In this document: in pieces, positions 1 through 5,571 of the stretch | How positions within the stretch are numbered: position 1 is the stretch's first letter | How the letters are laid out: each line of letters starts with the position of its first letter | The notes under the pieces: generated by a model | What the model saw: the letters and a program-made list of their open reading frames with translations, nothing else | What the model was told of the DNA's origin: nothing | Databases searched by the model: none | Assembly (NCBI GenBank): GCA_029267975.1 | Contig: JAJUHH010000122.1 | Coordinates: 1 to 7,980 of the forward strand | DNA: 7,980 nucleotides | DNA from: Clostridiales bacterium | Lineage (GTDB): Bacteria > Bacillota > Clostridia > Lachnospirales > Lachnospiraceae | Direction of reading: 5' to 3' | Translations under genes and position numbers: made by a program

Positions 1-198
1 TAACATCATTGGATATATCATAAGCCAGATTAATATAGCCATTGGGATTGATACCTTTGCATATTCAAATTGCCCTAAGAAATTAGGGATCGACGGAAGG
101 TATTTTCCAATAAGTACACCAACAACCATGCACAGGATTACCCATAGGGTCAGGTACTTTTCAAAAAAACCTATTCCAACATTTTTCTCTTTACTCAT
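1..198 (-). CDS. acr3: Acr3-family arsenite efflux permease, N-terminal part (runs off left edge)
   Basis: Sixty-six codons from ATG at 198 are visible and the frame is open to the window edge. The protein begins MSKEKNVGIGFFEKYLTLWV, then a first membrane helix (about residues 18-31, ending GVLIGKYLP) and a second containing IPMAILIWLMIYPMM. This start-and-second-helix pattern is typical of Acr3 (bile acid/arsenite permease superfamily), a ten-helix inner-membrane carrier that expels arsenite using the proton motive force. It lies 18 bp after hgcB with a GGAG about 11 nt before the ATG, so it is co-transcribed with arsR-hgcA-hgcB. Only the first sixth or so of the usual ~350 residues is present, so the catalytic Cys of Acr3 cannot be checked. 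The family call rests on the short N-terminus plus the arsR context; another bile-acid-symporter-family protein is the main alternative. Confidence 0.82.
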   Translation of the reverse strand, partial: MSKEKNVGIGFFEKYLTLWVILCMVVGVLIGKYLPSIPNFLGQFEYAKVSIPMAILIWLMIYPMML

Positions 199-216
199 AA
201 GCAATCACACTCCATT

Positions 217-510
217 TCAGCAGCATCCATTACTGCTTGAACAATCACAACTTGGCTCGCTGCCTGTAAGCCAGCCCATAATCACAGCTGTGGTACATCC
301 CACTCCAGAATCAACAGTGATGGCATTAGCGGGGCAATTTTTAGCACAAGCTCCGCACTCCATACAACTATCTTTATCATCAATCCGCGCTTTCTTTTTG
401 TTCACACTGAAAACTCCATGAGGACAAACCTCAGCGCATCTTCCACAACCGATACATGTTTCATCAGACAAAAGAAGTGTTGCTACATTTCTCAAATATC
501 TATGTTTCAT
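217..510 (-). CDS. hgcB: HgcB-like 2[4Fe-4S] ferredoxin, partner of HgcA
   Basis: This 97-residue cytosolic ferredoxin has two CX2CX2CX3CP cluster motifs: C19-C22-C25-C29 and C49-C52-C55-C59 (the second reads CMECGAC). After these comes an isolated Cys72, then C88 and C90, and finally a C-terminal vicinal pair C96-C97. Two clusters, one lone Cys and a terminal Cys-Cys within about 95 residues is the diagnostic layout of HgcB. HgcB is thought to reduce the corrinoid of HgcA and to help hand over Hg(II) through its C-terminal thiols. An ordinary ferredoxin would lack the terminal pair. The ATG at 510 has an AAAGGAGG site 5 nt upstream that overlaps the hgcA stop; the gap to hgcA is 11 bp and to acr3 18 bp, so expression is coupled. 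C88 and C90 in a Ser-rich tail add further thiols. Function in mercury methylation is inferred, not shown. Confidence 0.88.
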   Translation of the reverse strand: MKHRYLRNVATLLLSDETCIGCGRCAEVCPHGVFSVNKKKARIDDKDSCMECGACAKNCPANAITVDSGVGCTTAVIMGWLTGSEPSCDCSSSNGCC

Positions 511-521
511 AGTATCCTCCT

Positions 522-1610
522 TTATGCCAAGATGCTATTTACCAACAACAATACAAGCCCTGCTACGGTTGAAATAGCAATCAGTGGCACAGCTATTTTC
601 ATTTCTTTGATCACACCAGAAAAGGATGTATAGGTTGATGAGCCTGTGAAATTCATCGCCAAATAAGCCGACAGCGATGGCAATACTAGCAAATAGCCTA
701 TAGCAAGCAGCAATGATCCAGGAATAAGCCAGCCACTATACCAGATATATCCTAGTGCCCATAAGAACCCCAGTAACCACCCCTTCCATGCGAATGCTTT
801 GCCAGGAATCGCCGGGAGGAACACAGGTGTTAGGACAGTTCCCGTTACCACTGCTCCCGTATAGGCAATGAAATCCCCAAGCCCAAAGGGTCTTGCAACG
901 AAGAGGTTCAGTAAAAATAATACACCAAAAACGATGAATGAAGACTTTGCGGCAGACACCAGCTCCACTGGTGTGAGAACCAATCTGTCCCGAATCGTAA
1001 ATTTAACAGTACGCATTTCTTCAGTAGCTTTAAAGTCTGAATCAATAAATGTCTTAATATCTTTCGCTCTCACAGGTCCATAAACCACAGAAAAACCAGT
1101 TTGCTTTGTCACTTCGTGAGCACTGACACCAGGTGCACCTAACTGTGGCAGAATCAATTTCCTGTGAGCTACGATCTCCGATAGCCCTGTTATGGATATA
1201 CGATTTACGATTTCATCTGTACCAAATGTACCTTTACCGGCCGCACACCAAACATTAATGCCCTTTGTGTCAAGTATCAAAATCCAACAATCCATGCCTG
1301 ATAACTCTTTCCTTAAGGAATCAAAGGTCAGCTTGTAGTTTGCGCTTACCAATACGGGAGATGTTTGATCAGGTTTACCTATAGCGTAGATTCCCGGATT
1401 TATCTTATAATTCATCCTACCGATACCCCAACGCACCTTCCACTCTCCCAGCTTGTCTTTGAAGTTCAGCTTTGTTGAAACTACAGGCACACTGCCTGTC
1501 GAAGTATGTATTTCATCTGTTACCCATTTATCATTTTTATCATATCGTGTGATGATTTCTGTGCTGCAAGAGCAATCACCTGAGCTGCAACAGGACTTCT
1601 CCTTACTCAT
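522..1610 (-). CDS. hgcA: HgcA-like membrane corrinoid protein (mercury methyltransferase family)
   Basis: HgcA family proteins carry a methyl group on a corrinoid and transfer it to Hg(II), with HgcB as electron donor; the native substrate is unknown. The 362-residue protein has a soluble corrinoid-binding domain (about residues 40-205, related to the CdhD/AcsC corrinoid proteins). It contains the signature NVWCAAGK at 119-126, where Cys122 would be the cobalt ligand. LPQLGAPGVSAHEV (154-167) is also HgcA-like. The C-terminal half has five predicted helices at about 222-239, 242-265, 276-291, 297-319 and 339-360. I chose the ATG at 1610 rather than 1688: it follows AAAGGATG by a suitable distance and overlaps the arsR stop by 8 bp (ATGAGTAA), whereas 1688 would overlap arsR by 86 bp. 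The length is close to known HgcA (~340). An unusual N-terminal Cys cluster (C7, C8, C13, C15) precedes the domain. A non-methylating paralogue is possible, but the motif is intact. Confidence 0.9.
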   Translation of the reverse strand: MSKEKSCCSSGDCSCSTEIITRYDKNDKWVTDEIHTSTGSVPVVSTKLNFKDKLGEWKVRWGIGRMNYKINPGIYAIGKPDQTSPVLVSANYKLTFDSLRKELSGMDCWILILDTKGINVWCAAGKGTFGTDEIVNRISITGLSEIVAHRKLILPQLGAPGVSAHEVTKQTGFSVVYGPVRAKDIKTFIDSDFKATEEMRTVKFTIRDRLVLTPVELVSAAKSSFIVFGVLFLLNLFVARPFGLGDFIAYTGAVVTGTVLTPVFLPAIPGKAFAWKGWLLGFLWALGYIWYSGWLIPGSLLLAIGYLLVLPSLSAYLAMNFTGSSTYTSFSGVIKEMKIAVPLIAISTVAGLVLLLVNSILA

Positions 1611-1959
1611 TTTCATCACATCCTTTACAACATTGATTATCAGTTTTTTTGTTTCTTCCGTTTTTGCATATACAATCATCTTTCTCACAAGTTATGCCTG
1701 TAAGGAATTCTATTAATTCGTTTGTCCTCTCCGCATTTAGCGTATAGCGCATCCATGCCCCATCACGTACTCCATTTACAAGTCCGCTTTCAGTTAGAAT
1801 TTTCATATGATAACTGAGCGTGGATTGAGAAATGCTGAATTCTTCTAAGATATCGCATGCACACATTTCTCCACAAGATAACATATCGATAATCTTTAAC
1901 CGTGTTTCATCAGACATAGCCTTAATTGCAGGAACATATTCTGCATAAGAATGCTTCAT
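1603..1959 (-). CDS. arsR: ArsR/SmtB-family metalloregulatory repressor
   Basis: This winged-helix repressor would release DNA when it binds As(III), Sb(III) or a similar thiophilic metal. The 118-residue protein has the family core: AMSDETRLKIIDML (14-27), the metal-site motif EMCACD (31-36, equivalent to ELCVCD, with C33 and C35 plus C29 nearby), and the recognition helix region SISQSTLSYHMKIL (42-55), followed by a wing near VRDGAWMRY. The ATG at 1959 is preceded by AGGGGGT; an upstream in-frame ATG at 2004 falls within the predicted leader, close to the transcription start, and has no good ribosome site. The C-terminal tail (91-118) holds six more cysteines (C91, C96, C98, C110, C111, C114), more than typical ArsR, and may form a second metal site. 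It is first in the operon, overlaps hgcA by 8 bp, and probably controls itself and hgcAB-acr3 through the palindrome at its promoter. Confidence 0.93.
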   Translation of the reverse strand: MKHSYAEYVPAIKAMSDETRLKIIDMLSCGEMCACDILEEFSISQSTLSYHMKILTESGLVNGVRDGAWMRYTLNAERTNELIEFLTGITCEKDDCICKNGRNKKTDNQCCKGCDENE

Positions 1960-2019
1960 AAAATTACCCCCTACATATTTATATGTATCAATGTTATCGA
2001 ACATTCTCGATATATTCGA

Positions 2020-2048
2020 ATTTTATCAATCATATTGATAAATGTCAA
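2020..2048 (-). promoter_or_regulatory. Promoter of the arsR-hgcA-hgcB-acr3 operon
   Basis: Read on the minus strand, a consensus -35 TTGACA (2043-2048) is followed by a 17-bp spacer and -10 TAAAAT (2020-2025). Transcription would start near 2013, leaving a leader of about 50 nt before the arsR ATG. Both hexamers and the spacing fit a housekeeping sigma factor closely. Confidence 0.82.
2022..2042. promoter_or_regulatory. Palindromic operator, likely ArsR binding site
   Basis: A perfect inverted repeat with 9-bp arms, TTTATCAAT and ATTGATAAA, around a 3-bp centre (CAT). It fills the whole promoter spacer and covers four bases of the -10 box, so a bound dimer would block RNA polymerase. ATCAA/TTGAT-like half sites are common in ArsR-family operators. 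A further single half site, TATCAAT, lies at 1986-1992, and an ATTCGAAT palindrome at 2014-2021 sits at the start region. Assignment to ArsR is by position and symmetry. Confidence 0.75.
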
Positions 2049-2129
2049 TATCCTAACATAACTTGTATTGTAAGTTGTAACTTCAGTAATTGCATTGTAG
2101 TTTATAGTTTCGAAATTACTCGTCAAACC

Positions 2130-2177
2130 CTTAGTAATAATAAAAGATCATGCATTAATGTAAATACATGATCTTTT
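2130..2177 (-). terminator. Probable intrinsic terminator of the EamA transporter gene
   Basis: On the minus strand a perfect 11-bp stem (2142-2152 with 2167-2177, arm AAAAGATCATG) encloses a 14-nt loop and is followed by TTTTATTATTA. It lies about 65 bp after the transporter stop codon and upstream of the arsR promoter, so it would insulate the ars operon. The stem is AT-rich, so strength is uncertain. Confidence 0.6.
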
Positions 2178-2241
2178 CATACGGATTTTGAGATTATAAT
2201 TGGATGCTTTAGTCAGATATTTACGGTGTATTTATACTCAT

Positions 2242-3162
2242 TCACATTTTCCTTTTATAAAAATATCTATTTATATAAATATCTCTTAGTGGTGTATCCT
2301 TGGAGGATAACCATGCTCCAAGCAGCATGAAGCCAAGAGCAACAAAATACAATCTACCAGGGACAGTCCGGAACATGATAAGTGATAGAAAAGCACCTAT
2401 AAATGGGGCAATAGCATAATAGGCACTTGTTCTTGAAGCCCCAAGTATCCTCTGGGCACATACATAAAAGTATATGCTCAAGCCATAAGCAATGAAACCT
2501 AGTAATAATACAAGTGGTATACTCCACAGAGCAGATATTCGTTCACCAAGGCATAATCCTATGATGATTGAACCACTTCCTGAGAAAAGACCCTTTAGGA
2601 GAACAATTTGAAGGGGATCTTTTGAGGATATTTTTCTGGTGCAATTATTTTCCAAGCCCCAACAACAGGCTGCAAGAAGGACAAACAAACTTCCACTTGA
2701 AAAATCCAGGCTGCTGATGTCCTCAAAGGATAATATCATACAGGAAAGTGTTACAAAAAAGATTCCCAACCATAGACGTGGTGAAATATGCTCTTTGAAA
2801 ACCATCAGCGCAATTATTGCTGTTGCAGCTATTTCAGAATTATTAAGCAGTGATGCATTGGCCGCAGTTGTGGTTAATAAACCGAGTAAAAGAAAAATAG
2901 GAGCAGCAATATCAAGTACAATCATTCCAATGATAAATGGTAGTTCTTCTTTCGTAAGCCTGCTCTCCCACCCCTTACGGCTTGTCCGTTTACGAAAGAA
3001 TGCGATAAATACCGTTCCAAGACCGGCGCCTACATACAGGAAACCTGCCATCAGTGTTGGAGGCACATAAACAAGAAGAAGCTTTGAAATGGGTGAATTA
3101 ATTGCATATAGTGTGGCAGCAAGTAAGGCAAGTATTATTCCATGTCTATTATTTGTTTTCAT
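2242..3162 (-). CDS. EamA-family (drug/metabolite transporter superfamily) permease
   Basis: The protein is 306 residues, the usual size for a two-EamA-domain transporter with ten membrane helices. Visible hallmarks are the opening helix GIILALLAATLYAINSPISK, the first-repeat motif NASLLNNSEIAATAIIALM followed by FKEHIS (about 102-126), and the second-repeat equivalent GASRTSAYYAIAPFIGAFLS (241-260). A basic C-terminus (RYFYKRKM) is expected in the cytoplasm. These carriers export metabolites, amino acids or drugs, and the substrate cannot be told from sequence. The ATG at 3162 has GGAG 9 nt upstream. It is divergent from a TetR gene 138 bp away, and the shared region contains repeats that look like operators, so substrate-responsive repression by that TetR protein is likely. 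The frame is intact with no missing segment. Confidence 0.88.
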   Translation of the reverse strand: MKTNNRHGIILALLAATLYAINSPISKLLLVYVPPTLMAGFLYVGAGLGTVFIAFFRKRTSRKGWESRLTKEELPFIIGMIVLDIAAPIFLLLGLLTTTAANASLLNNSEIAATAIIALMVFKEHISPRLWLGIFFVTLSCMILSFEDISSLDFSSGSLFVLLAACCWGLENNCTRKISSKDPLQIVLLKGLFSGSGSIIIGLCLGERISALWSIPLVLLLGFIAYGLSIYFYVCAQRILGASRTSAYYAIAPFIGAFLSLIMFRTVPGRLYFVALGFMLLGAWLSSKDTPLRDIYINRYFYKRKM

Positions 3163-3176
3163 AAACTCTAACTCCG

Positions 3177-3191
3177 AACAAAATGTTTGTT
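3177..3191. promoter_or_regulatory. Inverted repeat, candidate TetR operator
   Basis: Perfect symmetry AACAAA - ATG - TTTGTT lies just upstream of the transporter ribosome site and downstream of its promoter, where bound repressor would block elongation or initiation. Its right half is reused in the direct repeat that follows. Confidence 0.55.
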
Positions 3192-3215
3192 AAAATATAA
3201 AATGTTTGATAAAAT
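3180..3215. repeat. 17-bp direct repeat in the divergent eamA-tetR intergenic region
   Basis: Two copies, AAAATGTTTGTTAAAAT (3180-3196) and AAAATGTTTGATAAAAT (3199-3215), match at 16 of 17 bases with 19-bp periodicity, close to two helical turns. This would place two regulator dimers on the same DNA face. The second copy abuts the -10 box of the transporter promoter. Confidence 0.65.
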
Positions 3216-3241
3216 GATAGCAGATAGATTAGGAATGACAA
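3214..3241 (-). promoter_or_regulatory. Putative promoter of the EamA transporter gene
   Basis: On the minus strand, TTGTCA (3236-3241), a 16-bp spacer, and TATCAT (3214-3219). The start point would fall within the direct repeats, consistent with repression. The hexamers are near but not at consensus. Confidence 0.5.
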
Positions 3242-3264
3242 TATTCAATATTTCTGATTAGTAT
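3235..3264 (+). promoter_or_regulatory. Putative promoter of the tetR gene
   Basis: ATGACA (3235-3240), an 18-bp spacer, and TAGTAT (3259-3264). Its -35 box overlaps that of the divergent transporter promoter, which would couple the two. An inverted GAACA/TGTTC pair (3271-3275 and 3289-3293) lies in the leader. Weak hexamers, so tentative. Confidence 0.4.
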
Positions 3265-3303
3265 GTTACGGAACAAATAAGGCTAAGTGTTCGGAGGTTA
3301 ATG

Positions 3304-3852
3304 ATGGACAGAAGACAGCAAAAATCAAGAGAAGCTATTTTCAATGCTTTTAATAGACTATTGGAAAAGAAGCATTTTAACAATATCACTGTACAGGAAA
3401 TTATAGATGAGGCGAATGTTGGGAGGACAACCTTTTATGCACATTTTGAAACGAAGGATATTTTATTGAAAGAAATGTGCACAGGGATATTTGAACATAT
3501 TTTTTCACATGAATTACCATCAGAAAGTACACACGATTTTTCTGAAGCAGAACATGGTTTAGATGAGAAGCTGACGCATCTGCTGTATCATTTAAAGGAT
3601 AACAAAGGGAATATGCTTGGCCTTTTCTCAGGATACAGCAGAGACTTATTTTTAAGATATTTCAAAGAGTATCTTTCAGAGATCTTTATGCGTTATCCTG
3701 ACTGTATGCGAACGGATGTCCCAGCAGACTTTGCGCTAAATTACATGGTAGGAAGCTTTGCAGAAACAGTAAAATGGTGGATCAATCGGGGGATGAAAGA
3801 AACACCGGAAATAATTACCGATCATTATCTCAAGCTTGCAGGATATAACTAG
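3304..3852 (+). CDS. TetR/AcrR-family transcriptional regulator
   Basis: This 182-residue DNA-binding regulator has an N-terminal three-helix TetR domain: RRQQKSREAIFNAFNRLLEKK, then the helix-turn-helix ITVQEIIDEANVGRTTFYAHF (about 28-48) followed by ETKDILLKEMC. The C-terminal ligand/dimer domain is all-helical and ends with a segment containing NYMVGSFAETVKWWINRGM, typical of Firmicutes TetR proteins with the TetR-like C-terminal domain. Two ATGs are adjacent at 3301 and 3304. GGAGG ends 3 nt before the first and 6 nt before the second, so 3304 is the better start. It is divergent from the EamA transporter and probably represses both genes through the intergenic repeats. The inducing ligand is unknown. 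Confidence 0.9.
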   Translation: MDRRQQKSREAIFNAFNRLLEKKHFNNITVQEIIDEANVGRTTFYAHFETKDILLKEMCTGIFEHIFSHELPSESTHDFSEAEHGLDEKLTHLLYHLKDNKGNMLGLFSGYSRDLFLRYFKEYLSEIFMRYPDCMRTDVPADFALNYMVGSFAETVKWWINRGMKETPEIITDHYLKLAGYN

Positions 3853-3999
3853 AGTACATCTTTTATTGGTTTGATTTTTCCCCAATTATATAATTGATCA
3901 AAAGCTCATTACCCGGTCATAATCCTTAAAATCCATGTATCTTTAATACCGTCAGTCATAGCCGGCTTCTACGTCAGGATAGGGCGCATGTTTTACTGT
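3853..3999. other. Convergent intergenic spacer between tetR and the queG-like gene
   Basis: No gene is supported here. A 14-bp palindrome CAATTATATAATTG lies at 3883-3896, but neither strand has a stem followed by a good T-tract, so no terminator is called for either converging gene. Confidence 0.5.
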
Positions 4000-4995
4000 T
4001 TACTTCTCTTCTGTGTCCATCCCTTGTAAGCGCTCAATATACTGATTGATATAAGGAGAGTCTCCACGATATGCTTCAATATCTTCACCTTTCCTATGAA
4101 GATGAATAATCGCATTACGTTTAATTATATTTTTACCTCTCCAACCGCAGGATGCATGGCTAATCTGATCTTTGAACATCTTATTGTCCATAGCTGCATA
4201 AGTACTTACTTCTTGATTCATAAAATTAAGAACTGCAAATTCAGGGAGCCTGCTGGGTGCTGCAGTACGATTATATTTACATACTCTTTGGCATATATCA
4301 CAACCAAAGATATTCCCTTTTAGGAGCTTAATCTCATCATCCGTTAATTCTTTCTTTTGTGTATAATAAGAAAGACAACTATTAGGATTAACTTTCGCAG
4401 CAGTGAGGGCCTTACTTGGGCAGGCTCTATAGCAAGCATAACACGTACCACATTCTTTGTATTGGGTAATTTCAGTCTGCTGGCGAACATCACTGCATTC
4501 TATCTCAAGATTTGTGATAATCTCTCCTAAGAATACGTAACTCCCGTATTGCTCAGTGATTAGCATATTATTTCTTCCGATAAAGCCGATGCCGGCCAGG
4601 TAAGCAATATAACGTTCAGGAAGATGATTATCATCTACAAAGTGAAGAGCCTTGCCACCTAAGGCTTCAATGTATTCACAAATCTTAGCAAGATAAGATT
4701 TTACAACCCTGTGGTAATCAAATCGCTTGGTATAGACTGAAAAACCGTTATCGACTTGATTTTCATCTGGGGTATAGTAAGGGAAGGCGATGGAGATGAT
4801 CGTTTTACCATCCTGCATATATAGAAAGGGATTAATACGCTTTTCAATGTCACCCTCTTCGAATGGATTTTCTAGCCCTTGTTCTTTTCTATTTTGAAAA
4901 ACTACAGCAGATTCGTCAAATCGTCTGCATGGGATAAAGCCAATGGTATCTAAACCCAGAGACTGACAATAAGCTTCAATTTTATTTCTTAACAT
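4000..4995 (-). CDS. QueG-like (epoxyqueuosine reductase family) Fe-S protein
   Basis: QueG reduces epoxyqueuosine to queuosine in the wobble base of certain tRNAs, using cobalamin and two [4Fe-4S] clusters. The 331-residue protein has the family N-terminal domain (residues ~10-75, ending IISIAFPYY), a central HFVDDNHLPER (118-128, D121 at the likely catalytic Asp position) followed by GIGFIGRNNMLI, and ferredoxin-like ligands C182-C185-C188-C192 and C232-C235-C239 with C207 between. SCGWRGKNIIKRNA near 282-295 is part of the short C-terminal helical region. It is shorter than classical QueG (~380), and the usual VDTGP-type active-site stretch is altered, so it may be a paralogue with another substrate. 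It is third in an operon, 27 bp after padR, with glycosyltransferase first, an unusual setting for tRNA modification. After its stop the frame stays open for 14 more codons, probably by chance. Confidence 0.78.
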   Translation of the reverse strand: MLRNKIEAYCQSLGLDTIGFIPCRRFDESAVVFQNRKEQGLENPFEEGDIEKRINPFLYMQDGKTIISIAFPYYTPDENQVDNGFSVYTKRFDYHRVVKSYLAKICEYIEALGGKALHFVDDNHLPERYIAYLAGIGFIGRNNMLITEQYGSYVFLGEIITNLEIECSDVRQQTEITQYKECGTCYACYRACPSKALTAAKVNPNSCLSYYTQKKELTDDEIKLLKGNIFGCDICQRVCKYNRTAAPSRLPEFAVLNFMNQEVSTYAAMDNKMFKDQISHASCGWRGKNIIKRNAIIHLHRKGEDIEAYRGDSPYINQYIERLQGMDTEEK

Positions 4996-5022
4996 ATGTT
5001 CTCCATTTTCTTATTACCGTGG

Positions 5023-5571
5023 TTAAGGTTGTTTAGGCTGTAATTCTTCTATTGTTTCATCACACCAACGAATCATAGCTTCACTGGATAGGATGCCCTT
5101 TCTAAGAATTGCTTTATGAAAGAAGACTCTCTCCTTTGATATTTCCTGGATTCCCTCTTCCAAATCTTTAAGTATCCCAAGATAATTCTCTTTATTCTTT
5201 ATATGAAGTTCTTTATAGTTCACAAGCATGTGGATTACATTTTCTCTTGGCTGACCGCTCGAAAACAATAATTTTAACATGAATTCAGACCGTACCGGTT
5301 GCTGTTGGGACTCTTCCAAAAGCCAAGCATCAAACTCCTGCTTTCCCTTCTCGGTTATTCCATATCTGACTTTCTTTTCATTCTTATCCCCGGAAACAAT
5401 TTCAATCATCCCATCCTCCAGCATCCTCTTCAAGGTTGGATAGATATGACCGAAATTCTCATTCCAAAATCCAGAGAGGACCTTGTCACTGTACTTTTTT
5501 ATGTCATAGCCACTGCTTGGTGCCAGACTTAAAATGCCCAAAATAGCATACATGGATTTATTTTTTAACAC
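5023..5571 (-). CDS. PadR-family transcriptional regulator
   Basis: The 182-residue protein has a PadR winged helix at residues ~5-85: YAILGILSLAPSSGYDIKKY, then NFGHIYPTLKRMLEDGMIE (recognition helix and start of the wing), then KVRYGITEKGKQEFDAWL. The C-terminal part (about 95-178) is long and helical, as in the PadR subfamily with a Vir_act_alpha_C dimer domain. The start is GTG at 5571, inside the end of the glycosyltransferase gene (14-bp overlap), with AGGAG 10 nt upstream; the next in-frame ATG is at 5553. The overlap implies translational coupling. PadR proteins usually repress a neighbouring detoxification or efflux gene until a small ligand binds. Here the likely target is its own operon, through the tandem palindrome at 6789-6831. 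Confidence 0.9.
   Translation of the reverse strand: MLKNKSMYAILGILSLAPSSGYDIKKYSDKVLSGFWNENFGHIYPTLKRMLEDGMIEIVSGDKNEKKVRYGITEKGKQEFDAWLLEESQQQPVRSEFMLKLLFSSGQPRENVIHMLVNYKELHIKNKENYLGILKDLEEGIQEISKERVFFHKAILRKGILSSEAMIRWCDETIEELQPKQP

Noticed and set aside
128..421. Plus-strand frame opposite hgcB and acr3
   Set aside because: Antisense to two well-supported genes; Pro/Ser-rich composition comes from the reverse complement of the Cys-rich ferredoxin.
1611..1688. Longer HgcA with a start at 1688 adding 26 residues
   Set aside because: It would overlap arsR by 86 bp and lacks a good ribosome site; the ATG at 1610 has AAAGGATG and a typical coupled overlap.
2142..2177. Riboswitch or small RNA suggested by the isolated hairpin
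   Set aside because: A simple 11-bp stem after a gene and followed by T-rich DNA is explained by a terminator.
2639..3070. 143-codon plus-strand frame opposite the EamA gene
   Set aside because: Antisense shadow of a clear ten-helix transporter gene; no ribosome site and composition mirrors the other strand.
3852..3990. Short minus-strand peptides in the tetR-queG-like spacer (for example one starting MTDGIKDTW)
   Set aside because: Very short, no ribosome site, no recognisable family.
3955..3999. In-frame extension of the queG-like gene past its stop (14 codons ending AGYD)
   Set aside because: Only 14 codons follow the TAA and there is no other sign of readthrough; chance is sufficient.
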